Source of the DNA: Roseobacter ponti
GTDB taxonomy: Bacteria; Pseudomonadota; Alphaproteobacteria; Rhodobacterales; Rhodobacteraceae
Assembly (NCBI RefSeq): GCF_012932215.1
Contig: NZ_CP048788.1
Span: 496,001-560,000 of the forward strand
Length of the DNA stretch: 64,000 nucleotides
Direction of reading: 5' to 3'
In this document: positions 54,546-63,686 of the stretch, piece by piece
How positions within the stretch are numbered: position 1 is the first letter of the stretch
Layout of the letters: the number at the start of each line of letters is the position of its first letter
The notes under the pieces: model-generated
The model's database searches: none
Told to the model about the DNA's origin: nothing
The model's input: the letters and a program-made list of their open reading frames with translations, nothing else
Made by a program: the position numbers and the translations under genes

Positions 54546-55262
54546 ATGACTATTCAATTTAAATCCCGGGACGACTACCTGTTTGCGACGAGTCTTGATC
54601 AGATTCGCAGCAATGGCGTCACGATTGTGACCGGTTCCGACTTTGAGGAATATCGCGACCTGCTTTCAACAGCCCGGCCGGACCACAAACTGGGCGTACC
54701 CTTTGATCCGAAGCGACAGCCACTCAATTCCGAGAATTCCTACTGGATGGCAGGATACGATTCCGCGGGCAACGTGGTGCACACCCAGGCTCTGAAGCGG
54801 CTCAACCTGTCGAAGTCCAGCCTTGGCGAATACATGTGTGAGAATCTGTGCGAGTTCGAGCCGCCAATGGGGGGTATTGATTACGAAAGAACGGTTTACC
54901 GGCCTGGTCCGGGCGCGAAACGCATGCGGGGTGTCGTTACGTATCACGGAGAATTCTGGCTTGGCGGAGAGCCGGGACAGTTTCGCGGCACGGGAATGTC
55001 TTCACTGCTTGCGCGGCATGCGTTTCTGACTGCTATGCTGCGCTGGGATCCGGATTATTTCTTCGGACTGATGTCGAAGTCTCTCGTCTTCAAGGGCTTC
55101 TCTGCGCGATTCGGGTACATGCACACGGACCCGGATGCGATCCGCTTTGCGCTCAGGGATGCAGCGGATCTTTTCGAGGTTGTGATGGGCTATAACTCCA
55201 ACGAAGATCTTCGCTTTCTGCTGGATATGCAGCTTCCGGAAGCGCTCGATAAAGCGGCGTAA
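54546..55262 (+). CDS. GNAT-like protein, unknown substrate
   Basis: A 238-residue protein. The segment GEFWLGGEPGQFRGTGMSSLLARHAFLTAML contains a Q-x-x-R-G-x-G acetyl-CoA-like loop (about residues 145-151), with a following strand and GFSARFGYMHT like the last GNAT strands. The N-terminal third (DYLFATSLDQIRSNGVTIVTGSDFEEY) is unfamiliar. A GGAG site precedes the ATG. With the HTH gene it forms an isolated pair of unknown purpose. Confidence 0.6.
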   Translation: MTIQFKSRDDYLFATSLDQIRSNGVTIVTGSDFEEYRDLLSTARPDHKLGVPFDPKRQPLNSENSYWMAGYDSAGNVVHTQALKRLNLSKSSLGEYMCENLCEFEPPMGGIDYERTVYRPGPGAKRMRGVVTYHGEFWLGGEPGQFRGTGMSSLLARHAFLTAMLRWDPDYFFGLMSKSLVFKGFSARFGYMHTDPDAIRFALRDAADLFEVVMGYNSNEDLRFLLDMQLPEALDKAA

Positions 55263-55270
55263 AAGCCAGC

Positions 55271-55295
55271 CGCCACGGGCTGATCACCCGTGGCG
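55271..55295. terminator. Hairpin between convergent genes
   Basis: CGCCACGGG (55271-55279) and CCCGTGGCG (55287-55295) form a perfect 9-bp stem with a 7-base loop, followed on the + strand by TAGTTCTTT. It probably terminates both the GNAT-like gene and pckA. Confidence 0.7.
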
Positions 55296-55318
55296 TAGTT
55301 CTTTGAGGTACCCGGCGG

Positions 55319-56917
55319 TCAGCTGATCGCGGCGGCGCGTACGTCGTCGTCGATGAACGGCAGATACTGTTCGAAGTTATCCGAGAACATCTTCACCAGC
55401 TTTGCCGCCTGACGGTCGTAGGATTCAGGATTGTCCCACGTCCGGCGCGGATCGAGCAGAATGTTCGGCACGCCTTTCACGTCGACCGGCACGGAAAATC
55501 CGAAGTTCGGATCCTTGCGGAACTCCGCATCCGCAAGCGAGCCGTCGAGCGCCGCTGCAAGCAGCCCGCGCGTGGCCCTGATCGGCATCCGGCTGCCGGT
55601 GCCGTAGGCGCCGCCGGTCCAGCCGGTATTCACCAGCCAGCAGGTCGCGCCATGGGTGGCGATCTTCTCACGCAGAAGGTTGCCATATACTTCCGGGCGG
55701 CGCGGCATGAAGGGCGCGCCAAAGCAGGTGGAAAAAGTCGGTTCCGGCTCTGTTACGCCACGCTCCGTGCCGGCAACCTTGGAGGTGAAGCCCGACAGAA
55801 AATGATACATCGCCTGTGCCGGCGACAGCTTTGAGATCGGCGGCAGCACCCCGAAGGCATCGCAGGTCAGCATGATGATGTTTTTCGGATGCCCGCCGCG
55901 CGCCGCCTCGGAGGCATTTGAGATATAATGCAACGGGTAGGCGCAGCGCATGTTGGCTGTCAGGCTGTCGTCGTCAAAATCCAGCTCTTTTGTCAGCGGA
56001 TCATAGATCATGTTTTCGATCACCGTGCCGAACTTTTCGGTCGTGGCGTAGATTTCTGGCTCTGCGTCAGGGTTCAGATTGATGGTTTTTGCATAACAGC
56101 CACCTTCGAAGTTGAAGGTGCCGGTGTCGGACCAGCCGTGCTCGTCGTCACCGATCAGTGTGCGGCTGGGATCAGCCGAGAGTGTGGTCTTCCCGGTGCC
56201 CGAAAGGCCGAAAAACACGGCTGCATCGACAGGATTGCCATTGGCGTGGTTGGCCGAGCAGTGCATCGGCATGACGCCTTTTTCGGGAAGCAGATAGTTC
56301 AGCAGCGTGAAGACAGATTTTTTGTTTTCGCCGGCATATTCTGTACCGCCGATCAGGATCAGCTTTTTGTCAAAGTTCATCGCAATGACCGTGTCAGAGC
56401 GGCAGTTGTGACGCTTTGGGTCAGCTTTGAAGCTCGGGCAGTTGATCACCGTGAAGTCAGCCGTGAAATCGTTGAGATCCTCTGCATCCGGCCGGCGCAG
56501 CATGTGACGGATAAAGAGCCCGTGCCAGGCAAGCTCCGTCACCATGCGCACATTTATCGCGTGTTTCGGGTCGGCGCCGCCCACGAGGTCCTGAACGAAG
56601 TAATCGCCGCCTTCCATGTGGCTGAGCATATCCTCATAGAGAGCATCAAACCCCTCGGGGGACATCGCTGCGTTGTTTTCCCACCAGATCGTGTCTGCCA
56701 CGCTGTCGGTCTTGACCACATGCTTGTCGTTGGGGGAGCGTCCGGTGAATTTACCGGTCGTCACCAGAAAGGTGCCGCCCTTGCCAAGCTCGCCTTCGCC
56801 ACGTGACAGGGCAGCACTGATCAGGTCCGGTTCAATCAGGTTGTACCAGACAGTGCCAAGGCCTTTGATCCCCTGATCTTCCAGTGTGAAGTCGGGGTTT
56901 ACGCGCCCATGTGTCAT
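55319..56917 (-). CDS. pckA: Phosphoenolpyruvate carboxykinase (ATP)
   Basis: Gluconeogenic enzyme converting oxaloacetate to phosphoenolpyruvate. 532 residues; kinase-1 (P-loop) motif [14 protein letters not shown], kinase-2 region [16 protein letters not shown]-binding and metal residues in the [17 protein letters not shown] block. The start [10 protein letters not shown] at 56917 is chosen by AGGAGA upstream. Divergent from chvI, a common alphaproteobacterial arrangement. Confidence 0.96.
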   Translation of the reverse strand: MTHGRVNPDFTLEDQGIKGLGTVWYNLIEPDLISAALSRGEGELGKGGTFLVTTGKFTGRSPNDKHVVKTDSVADTIWWENNAAMSPEGFDALYEDMLSHMEGGDYFVQDLVGGADPKHAINVRMVTELAWHGLFIRHMLRRPDAEDLNDFTADFTVINCPSFKADPKRHNCRSDTVIAMNFDKKLILIGGTEYAGENKKSVFTLLNYLLPEKGVMPMHCSANHANGNPVDAAVFFGLSGTGKTTLSADPSRTLIGDDEHGWSDTGTFNFEGGCYAKTINLNPDAEPEIYATTEKFGTVIENMIYDPLTKELDFDDDSLTANMRCAYPLHYISNASEAARGGHPKNIIMLTCDAFGVLPPISKLSPAQAMYHFLSGFTSKVAGTERGVTEPEPTFSTCFGAPFMPRRPEVYGNLLREKIATHGATCWLVNTGWTGGAYGTGSRMPIRATRGLLAAALDGSLADAEFRKDPNFGFSVPVDVKGVPNILLDPRRTWDNPESYDRQAAKLVKMFSDNFEQYLPFIDDDVRAAAIS

Positions 56918-57271
56918 CTTGTTGATCTCCTGATTGACCGCACCTGCGGCGGAATACGCACCATACCACTGGCCGTGACAGCCGGGTTCCAGTCCTAACA
57001 TGATGATTTAGCACGTGAACAGATTGCTTCGACACAGTTAGCGCCACCATCAGGATGTTTATGCTCATGGCCTGCCCGCACCGGCGGATACCGGCGCTAT
57101 CACTGCCGGGTCGGGTCAACAATGTGCGGCAATTTAGCCATTCGTAATCAAATTATGGCCCAAATGGGCGGAAGTGCTGTGCTGATTCGCACTTAAAGAT
57201 TGATTCGCCGGGGTAAACAGTGGTCAATACCCCAAAAAATCAAAGAAACGAGCAGTACAAGGATACAGGTA
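56918..57271. other. Divergent intergenic region pckA/chvI
   Basis: 354 bases without a gene. It must contain promoters for both sides, but no convincing -35/-10 pair is visible. An inverted repeat GGGGTA/TACCCC (57210-57215 and 57228-57233) lies 39 bases before chvI and is followed by AAAAAAT. A GCCC-AAAT-GGGC repeat is at about 57158-57169. I see no tRNA or small protein. Confidence 0.5.
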
Positions 57272-57973
57272 ATGTCTAAAATCGCATTGGTGGACGACGA
57301 CAGGAATATCCTGACGTCCGTTTCCATGACTCTCGAAGCCGAAGGTTTCGAAGTGGAAACGTATAACGACGGGCAGGCTGCCCTCGACGCATTCAACAAG
57401 AAGCTGCCTGATATGGCGGTTCTGGATATCAAGATGCCCCGGATGGATGGCATGGATCTGCTGCAGCGTCTGCGGCAGAAAACGGCGATGCCGGTAATCT
57501 TTCTGACCTCGAAGGACGATGAGATCGATGAGGTGCTGGGGCTGCGCATGGGCGCCGATGATTATGTCAAAAAACCCTTCTCTCAGAGGCTGTTGGTCGA
57601 GCGGATCCGCGCACTGCTGCGCCGTCAGGATGCGGTCGCCGGTGATGTCGTCGCCGACAGCGAAGAGACCAAAGTAATGGAGCGCGGTGATCTGCGCATG
57701 GATCCGCTGCGGCACGCCGTGGCCTGGAAGGGCCGCGATGTATCGCTGACCGTGACCGAATTTCTGCTCCTGCAGGCGCTGGCGCAGCGCCCTGGTTTCG
57801 TAAAGTCGCGCGATCAGCTTATGGACGTCGCCTATGACGATCAGGTCTATGTGGATGACCGGACAATCGACAGCCATATCAAACGTCTGCGCAAAAAGAT
57901 GCGGACGGCTGATGATGAGTTCTCCGCGATTGAGACGCTCTACGGTATCGGATACAGATACAACGAAGAGTAA
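57272..57973 (+). CDS. chvI: Response regulator ChvI
   Basis: OmpR-type regulator of the ChvG/ChvI envelope and acid stress system of alphaproteobacteria. 233 residues: VDDD at 7-10, phospho-acceptor Asp52 in [12 protein letters not shown], Lys in [11 protein letters not shown], then a winged helix ending [12 protein letters not shown] and [10 protein letters not shown]. The ATG at 57272 replaces a longer frame lacking support; [13 protein letters not shown] is typical. Followed 9 bases later by chvG. Confidence 0.92.
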   Translation: MSKIALVDDDRNILTSVSMTLEAEGFEVETYNDGQAALDAFNKKLPDMAVLDIKMPRMDGMDLLQRLRQKTAMPVIFLTSKDDEIDEVLGLRMGADDYVKKPFSQRLLVERIRALLRRQDAVAGDVVADSEETKVMERGDLRMDPLRHAVAWKGRDVSLTVTEFLLLQALAQRPGFVKSRDQLMDVAYDDQVYVDDRTIDSHIKRLRKKMRTADDEFSAIETLYGIGYRYNEE

Positions 57974-57982
57974 CGATCACCG

Positions 57983-59704
57983 ATGGCGCTGGCCGAGAGG
58001 AATTTTGTGCGGGATATGACCCCACCCCAGCCCCGGGACGGCGATCTCGTTCTGGGTGATGACTGGGTTGCACCCGACAGTGCGGCCGGCAGTGAGCTGC
58101 GCGCGAGCCGTGAAGGCCGCGGGCTCATGTCGCTGCGCAGCTCTCACATTGCGCGCAAGATTATCATCTTTAATCTCATTGCGATGTGCATTCTGGTTGC
58201 CGGGATTCTACTGCTGAATTCCTCGCGTGACAGTCTCGCCGTGCAGCGGGCCGCATCTCTTGTCTCCGAAGCTGAACTGATCGCCGACGTGATCGAAGCG
58301 CAGGTCCCGCGTGATGCGCCGGTGAACCTTGCGACCCGTGATGGTATCGACATAGAGGCCACGCTGAGCGGTCTTGATCTGCGCAGCGGCATTGAGGTTT
58401 TTGTCTATGACCCGTCTGAGACGCTGGTGGCAAATACCGAAGGGCGGCTTGCGGCGGGCGAGATCGCCGGTGCTCTCGGAGGAAAGACACCTCTGATTGA
58501 CGGGCTGAGCTGGGTCTGGTCGGCAACGTCCGGCGCATTCAGTGAGCCTGAGGACGCCGACCAGACGCCGCTGCGCGACAAAATTCGTCCGCTGATCAGC
58601 AGCACACTGACTGACGGCACACAGATCCGCCGCGAACTCGACACGGCCGGCGGTGCGCTCTTCACGGTGGTGACGCCGATCACTCAGAACGAGACGCCGA
58701 TCGGTGTGGTTGCGGTGGCTACGGCTGCCGGTGAGATTGACAATTTCGTTCGCAGTGAGCGCGAGCGTGTGCTGCAGATGTTTGTGATCGGCATCCTGGT
58801 CTCCATCGGCCTGAGCCTTGTTCTCGCCTCGACGATCGCGAATCCGCTGGCTGATCTTGCTGCAGCGGCCGAGCTTGGGCGTGTCAAAAATGCACGCAAA
58901 ATGAACCCGGGGCGCATTCGGATCCCGGATCTGACGGCCCGGCCTGACGAGATCGGGCGGCTCAGTGGCGCTTTGCGCGGCATGATCTCGGCTCTTTATA
59001 ACCGCATTGACGGTAACGAGCAGTTCGCAGCGGATGTGGCGCATGAGATCAAAAACCCGCTCGCCTCTCTGCGGTCTGCCGTTGGCACATTGCGGATGGT
59101 GAAACGGGATGATCAGCGCGAGAAACTGCTTGATGTGATTGATCATGATGTCCGCCGGCTGGACCGGCTCGTCAGTGACATATCCAACGCGTCGCGGCTG
59201 GACAGCGAACTGGTCAAAGAAGAGGAAGAACCCTTTGACGTCCTGACCACCCTGTCAAACCTCGGCCAGTACCTCGGCGAGGATGCACGCGCGAGGGGCA
59301 TCGATTTCATTACCGACCTGCCGGACAACCCGATTACCGTCTATGGGCTCGAGGCGCGCCTTGCGCAGGTATTCGTGAACCTTATCACAAATGCTATTTC
59401 ATTTTGCGAAGACGGTGATGCGATCCGTATCTGGGCGCGCAAAAAGGAAAACCGCGTACTGATCGTGGTTGAGGACACAGGTCCCGGCATACCTGACCAG
59501 GCGCTGTCGAAGATCTTCAAACGGTTCTACTCACAACGCCCTGACGAGCATTTCGGAAACAACTCCGGCCTGGGTCTTGCGATTTCCAAGCAGATCATCG
59601 AAGCGCATGGTGGCGTGATCTGGGCCGAAAACATCCGCCCCACCGAGGCAGATATCACCTCCGATCCGCTCGGCGCACGTTTTGTCGTCGGCCTTCCGAC
59701 CTGA
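57983..59704 (+). CDS. chvG: Sensor histidine kinase ChvG
   Basis: A 573-residue kinase. A cytoplasmic N-terminal segment of about 55 residues precedes a first span (KIIIFNLIAMCILVAGILLL), a periplasmic domain of about 180 residues, a second span (MFVIGILVSIGLSLVLASTIA) and HAMP. H-box AADVAHEIKNPLASLRSAV, N-box VFVNLITNAISFC, and G boxes DTGPGIP and NSGLGLAISKQII. Forms a pair with ChvI and precedes hprK by 3 bases. Confidence 0.92.
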   Translation: MALAERNFVRDMTPPQPRDGDLVLGDDWVAPDSAAGSELRASREGRGLMSLRSSHIARKIIIFNLIAMCILVAGILLLNSSRDSLAVQRAASLVSEAELIADVIEAQVPRDAPVNLATRDGIDIEATLSGLDLRSGIEVFVYDPSETLVANTEGRLAAGEIAGALGGKTPLIDGLSWVWSATSGAFSEPEDADQTPLRDKIRPLISSTLTDGTQIRRELDTAGGALFTVVTPITQNETPIGVVAVATAAGEIDNFVRSERERVLQMFVIGILVSIGLSLVLASTIANPLADLAAAAELGRVKNARKMNPGRIRIPDLTARPDEIGRLSGALRGMISALYNRIDGNEQFAADVAHEIKNPLASLRSAVGTLRMVKRDDQREKLLDVIDHDVRRLDRLVSDISNASRLDSELVKEEEEPFDVLTTLSNLGQYLGEDARARGIDFITDLPDNPITVYGLEARLAQVFVNLITNAISFCEDGDAIRIWARKKENRVLIVVEDTGPGIPDQALSKIFKRFYSQRPDEHFGNNSGLGLAISKQIIEAHGGVIWAENIRPTEADITSDPLGARFVVGLPT

Positions 59705-59707
59705 GCG

Positions 59708-60163
59708 ATGACGCCGGCGGGCCCTCTGCCTGAGACATCCGATACTGTTATTCTGCATGCCAGCGCTGTCGCGGTCGATGGCGCGGGCGTTCTGATCACC
59801 GGGGCCTCCGGTGCGGGTAAATCTGAGCTTGCGCTGCAGCTTATGTCGCTGGGCGCACGTCTGATCGCCGATGACCGGACTGTCGTGCACGTCAGGGCGT
59901 CTGGCCTGCGCGCCACTTGCCCTGAGGCAATCAGAGGTATGATCGAAGCCCGCGGGGTCGGTATTCTGAACGCAGAACCGGCCGGCGAGGCACCGGTCCG
60001 GCTTGTGGTGGATCTCGATCAGATGGAAACGCGGCGCCTGCCGGAGCGTCACGACGCAGAAATCGCCGGACACACAGTGCGGTGTTTTCACAAAACTGCC
60101 AGCCGGGCTTTTCCGGCTGCAATTATGCAATATCTCAGATCAGGACTGAGAGAGCCGGAATGA
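59708..60163 (+). CDS. hprK: HPr kinase/phosphorylase (short type)
   Basis: Phosphorylates and dephosphorylates HPr on Ser46. At 151 residues it has only the catalytic domain, as usual for alphaproteobacteria: Walker [16 protein letters not shown] (about 33-47), then DDRTVVHV and the signature EARGVGILN. Stop overlaps rapZ (ATGA). Its target HPr, with Ser46, is encoded three genes on. Confidence 0.93.
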   Translation: MTPAGPLPETSDTVILHASAVAVDGAGVLITGASGAGKSELALQLMSLGARLIADDRTVVHVRASGLRATCPEAIRGMIEARGVGILNAEPAGEAPVRLVVDLDQMETRRLPERHDAEIAGHTVRCFHKTASRAFPAAIMQYLRSGLREPE

Positions 60164-61050
60164 CACAGACAGCATCTTCAGACGCGCGACGGATCATTTT
60201 CGTCACCGGACCTTCGGGCGCCGGGCGCTCCAGTGCGCTCAACGTGCTGGAAGACGCGGGCTATGAGACCATTGATAACCTGCCTTTGCGCCTGCTGACC
60301 GATCTGCTGGACGGACCGGGTCAGGACAGACCACTTGCGCTCGGGATCGACCCGCGCAACCGAGATTTCTCCACCAACACCATCATCGATACGCTCGGAC
60401 GGCTGACGGCAGTGCCGGGTCTTGCACCGGAGCTTCTGTTTCTGGACTGCCAGTCAGAGGTGCTGTTGCGCCGGTTTTCTGAGACCCGCCGCAGGCATCC
60501 GCTTGCGCCTGACGATCGCCCGTCTGAGGGCATCATACGCGAACTTGAAATGCTTCAGCCGCTGCGCGCCCGGGCAGACGTGCTGATCGACACCAGCGAA
60601 CTGAACGTTCATCAGCTGCGCGAAGAGGTTGAGCACTGGTTTGCGCCCGGTGGTCAGCGTCATCTGAGTGTTTCCGTACAGTCGTTCTCATACAAACGCG
60701 GGCTGCCGCGGAGTGTGGATATGGTTTTCGACTGCCGTTTTCTGCGCAACCCCTACTGGGATCCTGCTCTGCGCGGGTCGGACGGCCGCGACGCCGCCGT
60801 TGCCGATTACATCAGAAGCGATCCGCGTTCGGGCCCCTTTGCTGAAAAGGTCACGGATCTGTGCCTGTGGCTGTTGCCCGCATATCGCGATGAGGGAAAA
60901 TCATACCTGTCGATCGCCTTTGGGTGTACCGGAGGACAGCACCGGTCGGTCGCCATGGCTGAAAGCCTCGCTTTGCGGCTTGCGGAGGAAGGCTGGCAGG
61001 TGTCAATTAGACACCGCGAACTGGACCTGCGTAAGAAAGAAGAGGCCTGA
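60160..61050 (+). CDS. rapZ: RapZ-family nucleotide-binding protein
   Basis: RNase adapter/nucleotide-binding protein, 296 residues. The P-loop reads [19 protein letters not shown] with Arg in place of the invariant Lys of Walker A, a variation seen in this clade's members. The C-terminal domain has [37 protein letters not shown] and [21 protein letters not shown]. RapZ in E. coli guides RNase E to GlmZ; whether that applies here is unknown. Confidence 0.92.
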   Translation: MTQTASSDARRIIFVTGPSGAGRSSALNVLEDAGYETIDNLPLRLLTDLLDGPGQDRPLALGIDPRNRDFSTNTIIDTLGRLTAVPGLAPELLFLDCQSEVLLRRFSETRRRHPLAPDDRPSEGIIRELEMLQPLRARADVLIDTSELNVHQLREEVEHWFAPGGQRHLSVSVQSFSYKRGLPRSVDMVFDCRFLRNPYWDPALRGSDGRDAAVADYIRSDPRSGPFAEKVTDLCLWLLPAYRDEGKSYLSIAFGCTGGQHRSVAMAESLALRLAEEGWQVSIRHRELDLRKKEEA

Positions 61051-61054
61051 TCCC

Positions 61055-61447
61055 TTGATCGGTATTGTGATTGTCGCGCACGGCGGGCTGGCACAGGAGT
61101 ATCTGGCGGCGATTGAGCATGTTGTGGGCCGGCAGAGCGGAATGCGGGCCATCGGCATCCTGGCAGATCACGACCGCGCCCTGAAAGAACGCGAAATCTG
61201 TGTCGCAGCGGATGAGGTGGATCAGGGGGACGGTGTCGTTGTGGTCACGGATCTTTACGGCGGATCACCGTCCAATCTCAGCCTTCTTGCCTGCAAACCC
61301 GGCAACCGTCGCATTCTTTACGGCGCGAACCTGCCGATGCTTATCAAGCTTGCCAAGAGCCGTCGGAAATCCGTGCCGGACGCTGTGCGCGCCGCGCTGG
61401 AAGCCGGCAAAAAGTATATCGACAGCCAGAACATCAGCCCCGAATAA
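61055..61447 (+). CDS. PTS EIIA protein, mannose type
   Basis: A 130-residue EIIA of the mannose/fructose family. LIGIVIVAHGGLAQEYL has the phosphorylated His (residue 9), and VVVVTDLYGGSPSNLSLL is the second conserved block. The start is TTG 61055, with AGAGG nine bases before. No sugar permease (EIIB/C) is present, so it works in a regulatory phosphorelay with HPr and ChvG/HprK, as in other alphaproteobacteria. Confidence 0.9.
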   Translation: MIGIVIVAHGGLAQEYLAAIEHVVGRQSGMRAIGILADHDRALKEREICVAADEVDQGDGVVVVTDLYGGSPSNLSLLACKPGNRRILYGANLPMLIKLAKSRRKSVPDAVRAALEAGKKYIDSQNISPE

Positions 61448-61462
61448 CAAGGCAGCCGATCT

Positions 61463-61732
61463 ATGACCGCAAAGACACTGGAAATCGTAAACGAGAAGGG
61501 CCTGCATGCCCGCGCATCTGCCAAACTGGTCGAACTGGTGGAAGGCTTCGACGCCACGGCCGAAATCTCCAGGGACGGCATATCGGCCTCCGGAGACAGC
61601 ATCATGGGGCTTTTAATGTTGGCAGCCTCACTTGGAACCTTTATTGAGGTTGAAACATCCGGTCCGGATGCTGAGGCTCTCGCTGATGCGCTGACGGCGC
61701 TTGTGGCGGATAAATTTGGCGAAGGGGCCTGA
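61463..61732 (+). CDS. ptsH: Phosphocarrier protein HPr
   Basis: 89-residue phosphocarrier. NEKGLHARASAKL holds His15, the site phosphorylated by enzyme I, and SASGDSIMGLLML contains Ser46, the site for HprK. Enzyme I (ptsP/ptsI) is not in the window. It is 15 bases after the EIIA gene and completes the chvI-to-ptsH regulatory operon. Confidence 0.95.
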   Translation: MTAKTLEIVNEKGLHARASAKLVELVEGFDATAEISRDGISASGDSIMGLLMLAASLGTFIEVETSGPDAEALADALTALVADKFGEGA

Positions 61733-61770
61733 CCGGGTATCCATGTCAACGCACGGGGGGGAGCGCTGAA

Positions 61771-62649
61771 TTGACTGACAGTTCGCAGGATATCAGCGAA
61801 AGCAAACCGGGCGAGAAGGTGGACTTTTCCAAGTACGACCGCCGCAGCCTGTCCTATGCTTCGACCTTTGAGGACCCGTGGAAATCTTCGATGATCCGGG
61901 TGATGGAAGCGCTGACGGGCAAGCTGACCATTCTGCGCCGTGTTCAGGAGTTTGAACGCCGCGGCGCACCACAGGGGCAGGCATTCTGGCGCGCGGCTCT
62001 CGATGTCATGGGGATCGAGCTGCAGACACCGCAGCACCAGCTTGACCGGATCCCGCGCGAAGGTCCTGTGATCGTTGTTTCCAACCATCCCCACGGGTTG
62101 ATTGACGGGATGATGTTTGCGGATCTGATCGGGCGGGTTCGGCCGGATTACAGAATTCTGACGCGCTCACTTCTGACAATCATCGATGAAGCCGCGAGTT
62201 CTTTTATGATCCCGGTGCCGTTCCCCCATGAAGAAGGGGCGCAACGCAAGGGCGTCGAAATGCGCACACGCGCCATGGAACATCTGCAAAGCGGCGGTGT
62301 CGTGGCGCTTTTCCCGTCAGGTGGTGTGGCTGCATCAGAGACGTTTTTCGGTCCGGCTGTCGAGGGGGAGTGGAATGTCTTTACCGCAAAGATGATCCGC
62401 CGCTCTGGTGCCACAGTTCTGCCGATCAAATTTCCGGGGCAGAACTCGCGCGCGTATCAGATTGCCAACAAACTGTCTCCGATGCTGCGTCAGGGTCTGT
62501 TGCTGCATGAGGTGGTGCACGCCTTTGACAAACCCCAGGCGCCGATTGTCGGGGAGCCGCTTGCGCCTGAGACAATTGAGAAATGGGCGGATGATCCGCG
62601 CGGGTTCATGGCCTGGTTGCGTGAGCACACACTGGCGCTGAAAGACTGA
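61771..62649 (+). CDS. Lysophospholipid acyltransferase family protein
   Basis: A 292-residue glycerolipid acyltransferase. The catalytic NHxxxxD is SNHPHGLID at about 107-115, and ALFPSGGVAASETFFG is the second conserved block (motif III, F-P-S/E-G). The start is TTG. No clear membrane spans are seen, so it may be peripheral. Substrate could be ornithine lipid or phosphatidic acid precursors; unresolved. It lies 38 bases after ptsH. Confidence 0.85.
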   Translation: MTDSSQDISESKPGEKVDFSKYDRRSLSYASTFEDPWKSSMIRVMEALTGKLTILRRVQEFERRGAPQGQAFWRAALDVMGIELQTPQHQLDRIPREGPVIVVSNHPHGLIDGMMFADLIGRVRPDYRILTRSLLTIIDEAASSFMIPVPFPHEEGAQRKGVEMRTRAMEHLQSGGVVALFPSGGVAASETFFGPAVEGEWNVFTAKMIRRSGATVLPIKFPGQNSRAYQIANKLSPMLRQGLLLHEVVHAFDKPQAPIVGEPLAPETIEKWADDPRGFMAWLREHTLALKD

Positions 62650-62654
62650 CGCAC

Positions 62655-63530
62655 TCAGCGGGTCGGCACCGGCGTTTCACCGCGATAATCGTAAAATCCA
62701 CGGTCGGTTTTCCGACCCAGCCAACCGGCTTCGACGTATTTGGTCAGAAGCGGGCAGGGGCGGTATTTGGTGTCAGCCAGCCCGTCATGCAGGACGTTCA
62801 TGATCGCAAGACAGGTATCGAGACCGATGAAATCGGCCAGTTCAAGCGGCCCCATGGGGTGGTTTGCGCCGAGCTTCAGAGAGCTGTCGATTGACTGTAC
62901 GCTGCCGACACCTTCATAGAGCGTATAGACCGCTTCATTGATCATCGGCATCAGGATCCGGTTTACGATAAAGGCCGGGAAATCCTCGGCTGAAGCCGCT
63001 GTTTTATCGAGCTTTTCAACAACTTCTTTGCAGGCGCTGAACGTAGGCTCATCCGTTGCAATTCCCCGGATCAGCTCAACCAGCTGCATCACCGGCACAG
63101 GATTCATGAAGTGGAACCCCATGAATTTCTCTGGCCGGTCTGTCCGGCTGGCCAGTCGGGTGATGGAGATTGAGGAGGTATTGGACGTCAGGATAGTGTG
63201 CGGCTGCAGATGCGGCACAAGGTCCTCAAAAATCGCCTGTTTCACGGTTTCCCGCTCGGTCGCGGCTTCGATAATCAGATCAGTCCGGCCGAGTTCGCTG
63301 AGTGTGGTGGTGCAGTTGATCCGTGAGAGCGCGTCGGAGAGCTGATCTGCGGTGATCTTGCCGCGGCTGACCTGGCGTTCCATGTTGCTTTTCATCAGAT
63401 CCATTGCGTTGCTCAGGGCGTCATCACTGATGTCGTTGAGCATCACGTCATAACCTGCCAGCGACATCACATGGGCAATGCCGTTGCCCATCTGCCCGGC
63501 GCCTACAATGCCGATTTTCCTGATTTCCAT
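62655..63530 (-). CDS. hbd: 3-hydroxybutyryl-CoA dehydrogenase
   Basis: NAD-dependent oxidation of 3-hydroxybutyryl-CoA, 291 residues. N-terminal NAD fold GIVGAGQMGNGIAHVMSLAGYDV; catalytic Ser/His/Glu region NTSSISITRLASRTDRPEKFMGFHFMNPVPVMQLVELI; and C-terminal NHPMGPLELADFIGLD. It could serve butanoate, polyhydroxybutyrate or ethylmalonyl-CoA metabolism together with the distant mcd. Convergent with the acyltransferase (5 bases apart). Confidence 0.92.
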   Translation of the reverse strand: MEIRKIGIVGAGQMGNGIAHVMSLAGYDVMLNDISDDALSNAMDLMKSNMERQVSRGKITADQLSDALSRINCTTTLSELGRTDLIIEAATERETVKQAIFEDLVPHLQPHTILTSNTSSISITRLASRTDRPEKFMGFHFMNPVPVMQLVELIRGIATDEPTFSACKEVVEKLDKTAASAEDFPAFIVNRILMPMINEAVYTLYEGVGSVQSIDSSLKLGANHPMGPLELADFIGLDTCLAIMNVLHDGLADTKYRPCPLLTKYVEAGWLGRKTDRGFYDYRGETPVPTR

Positions 63531-63686
63531 GCCGCTGATCCCTTTTCGTGTGATGCCAGTTTACGGTGCCACGCCACGGGGCCGCAAGTACGCGCGGGCG
63601 CAATAATCTGCCTGATGCCGAGAGTTTAAGGGAATCTAAGGATTGCCAGGCAATAAAGGATCCGGGTGAATGAAAAAGGTGGGCTT

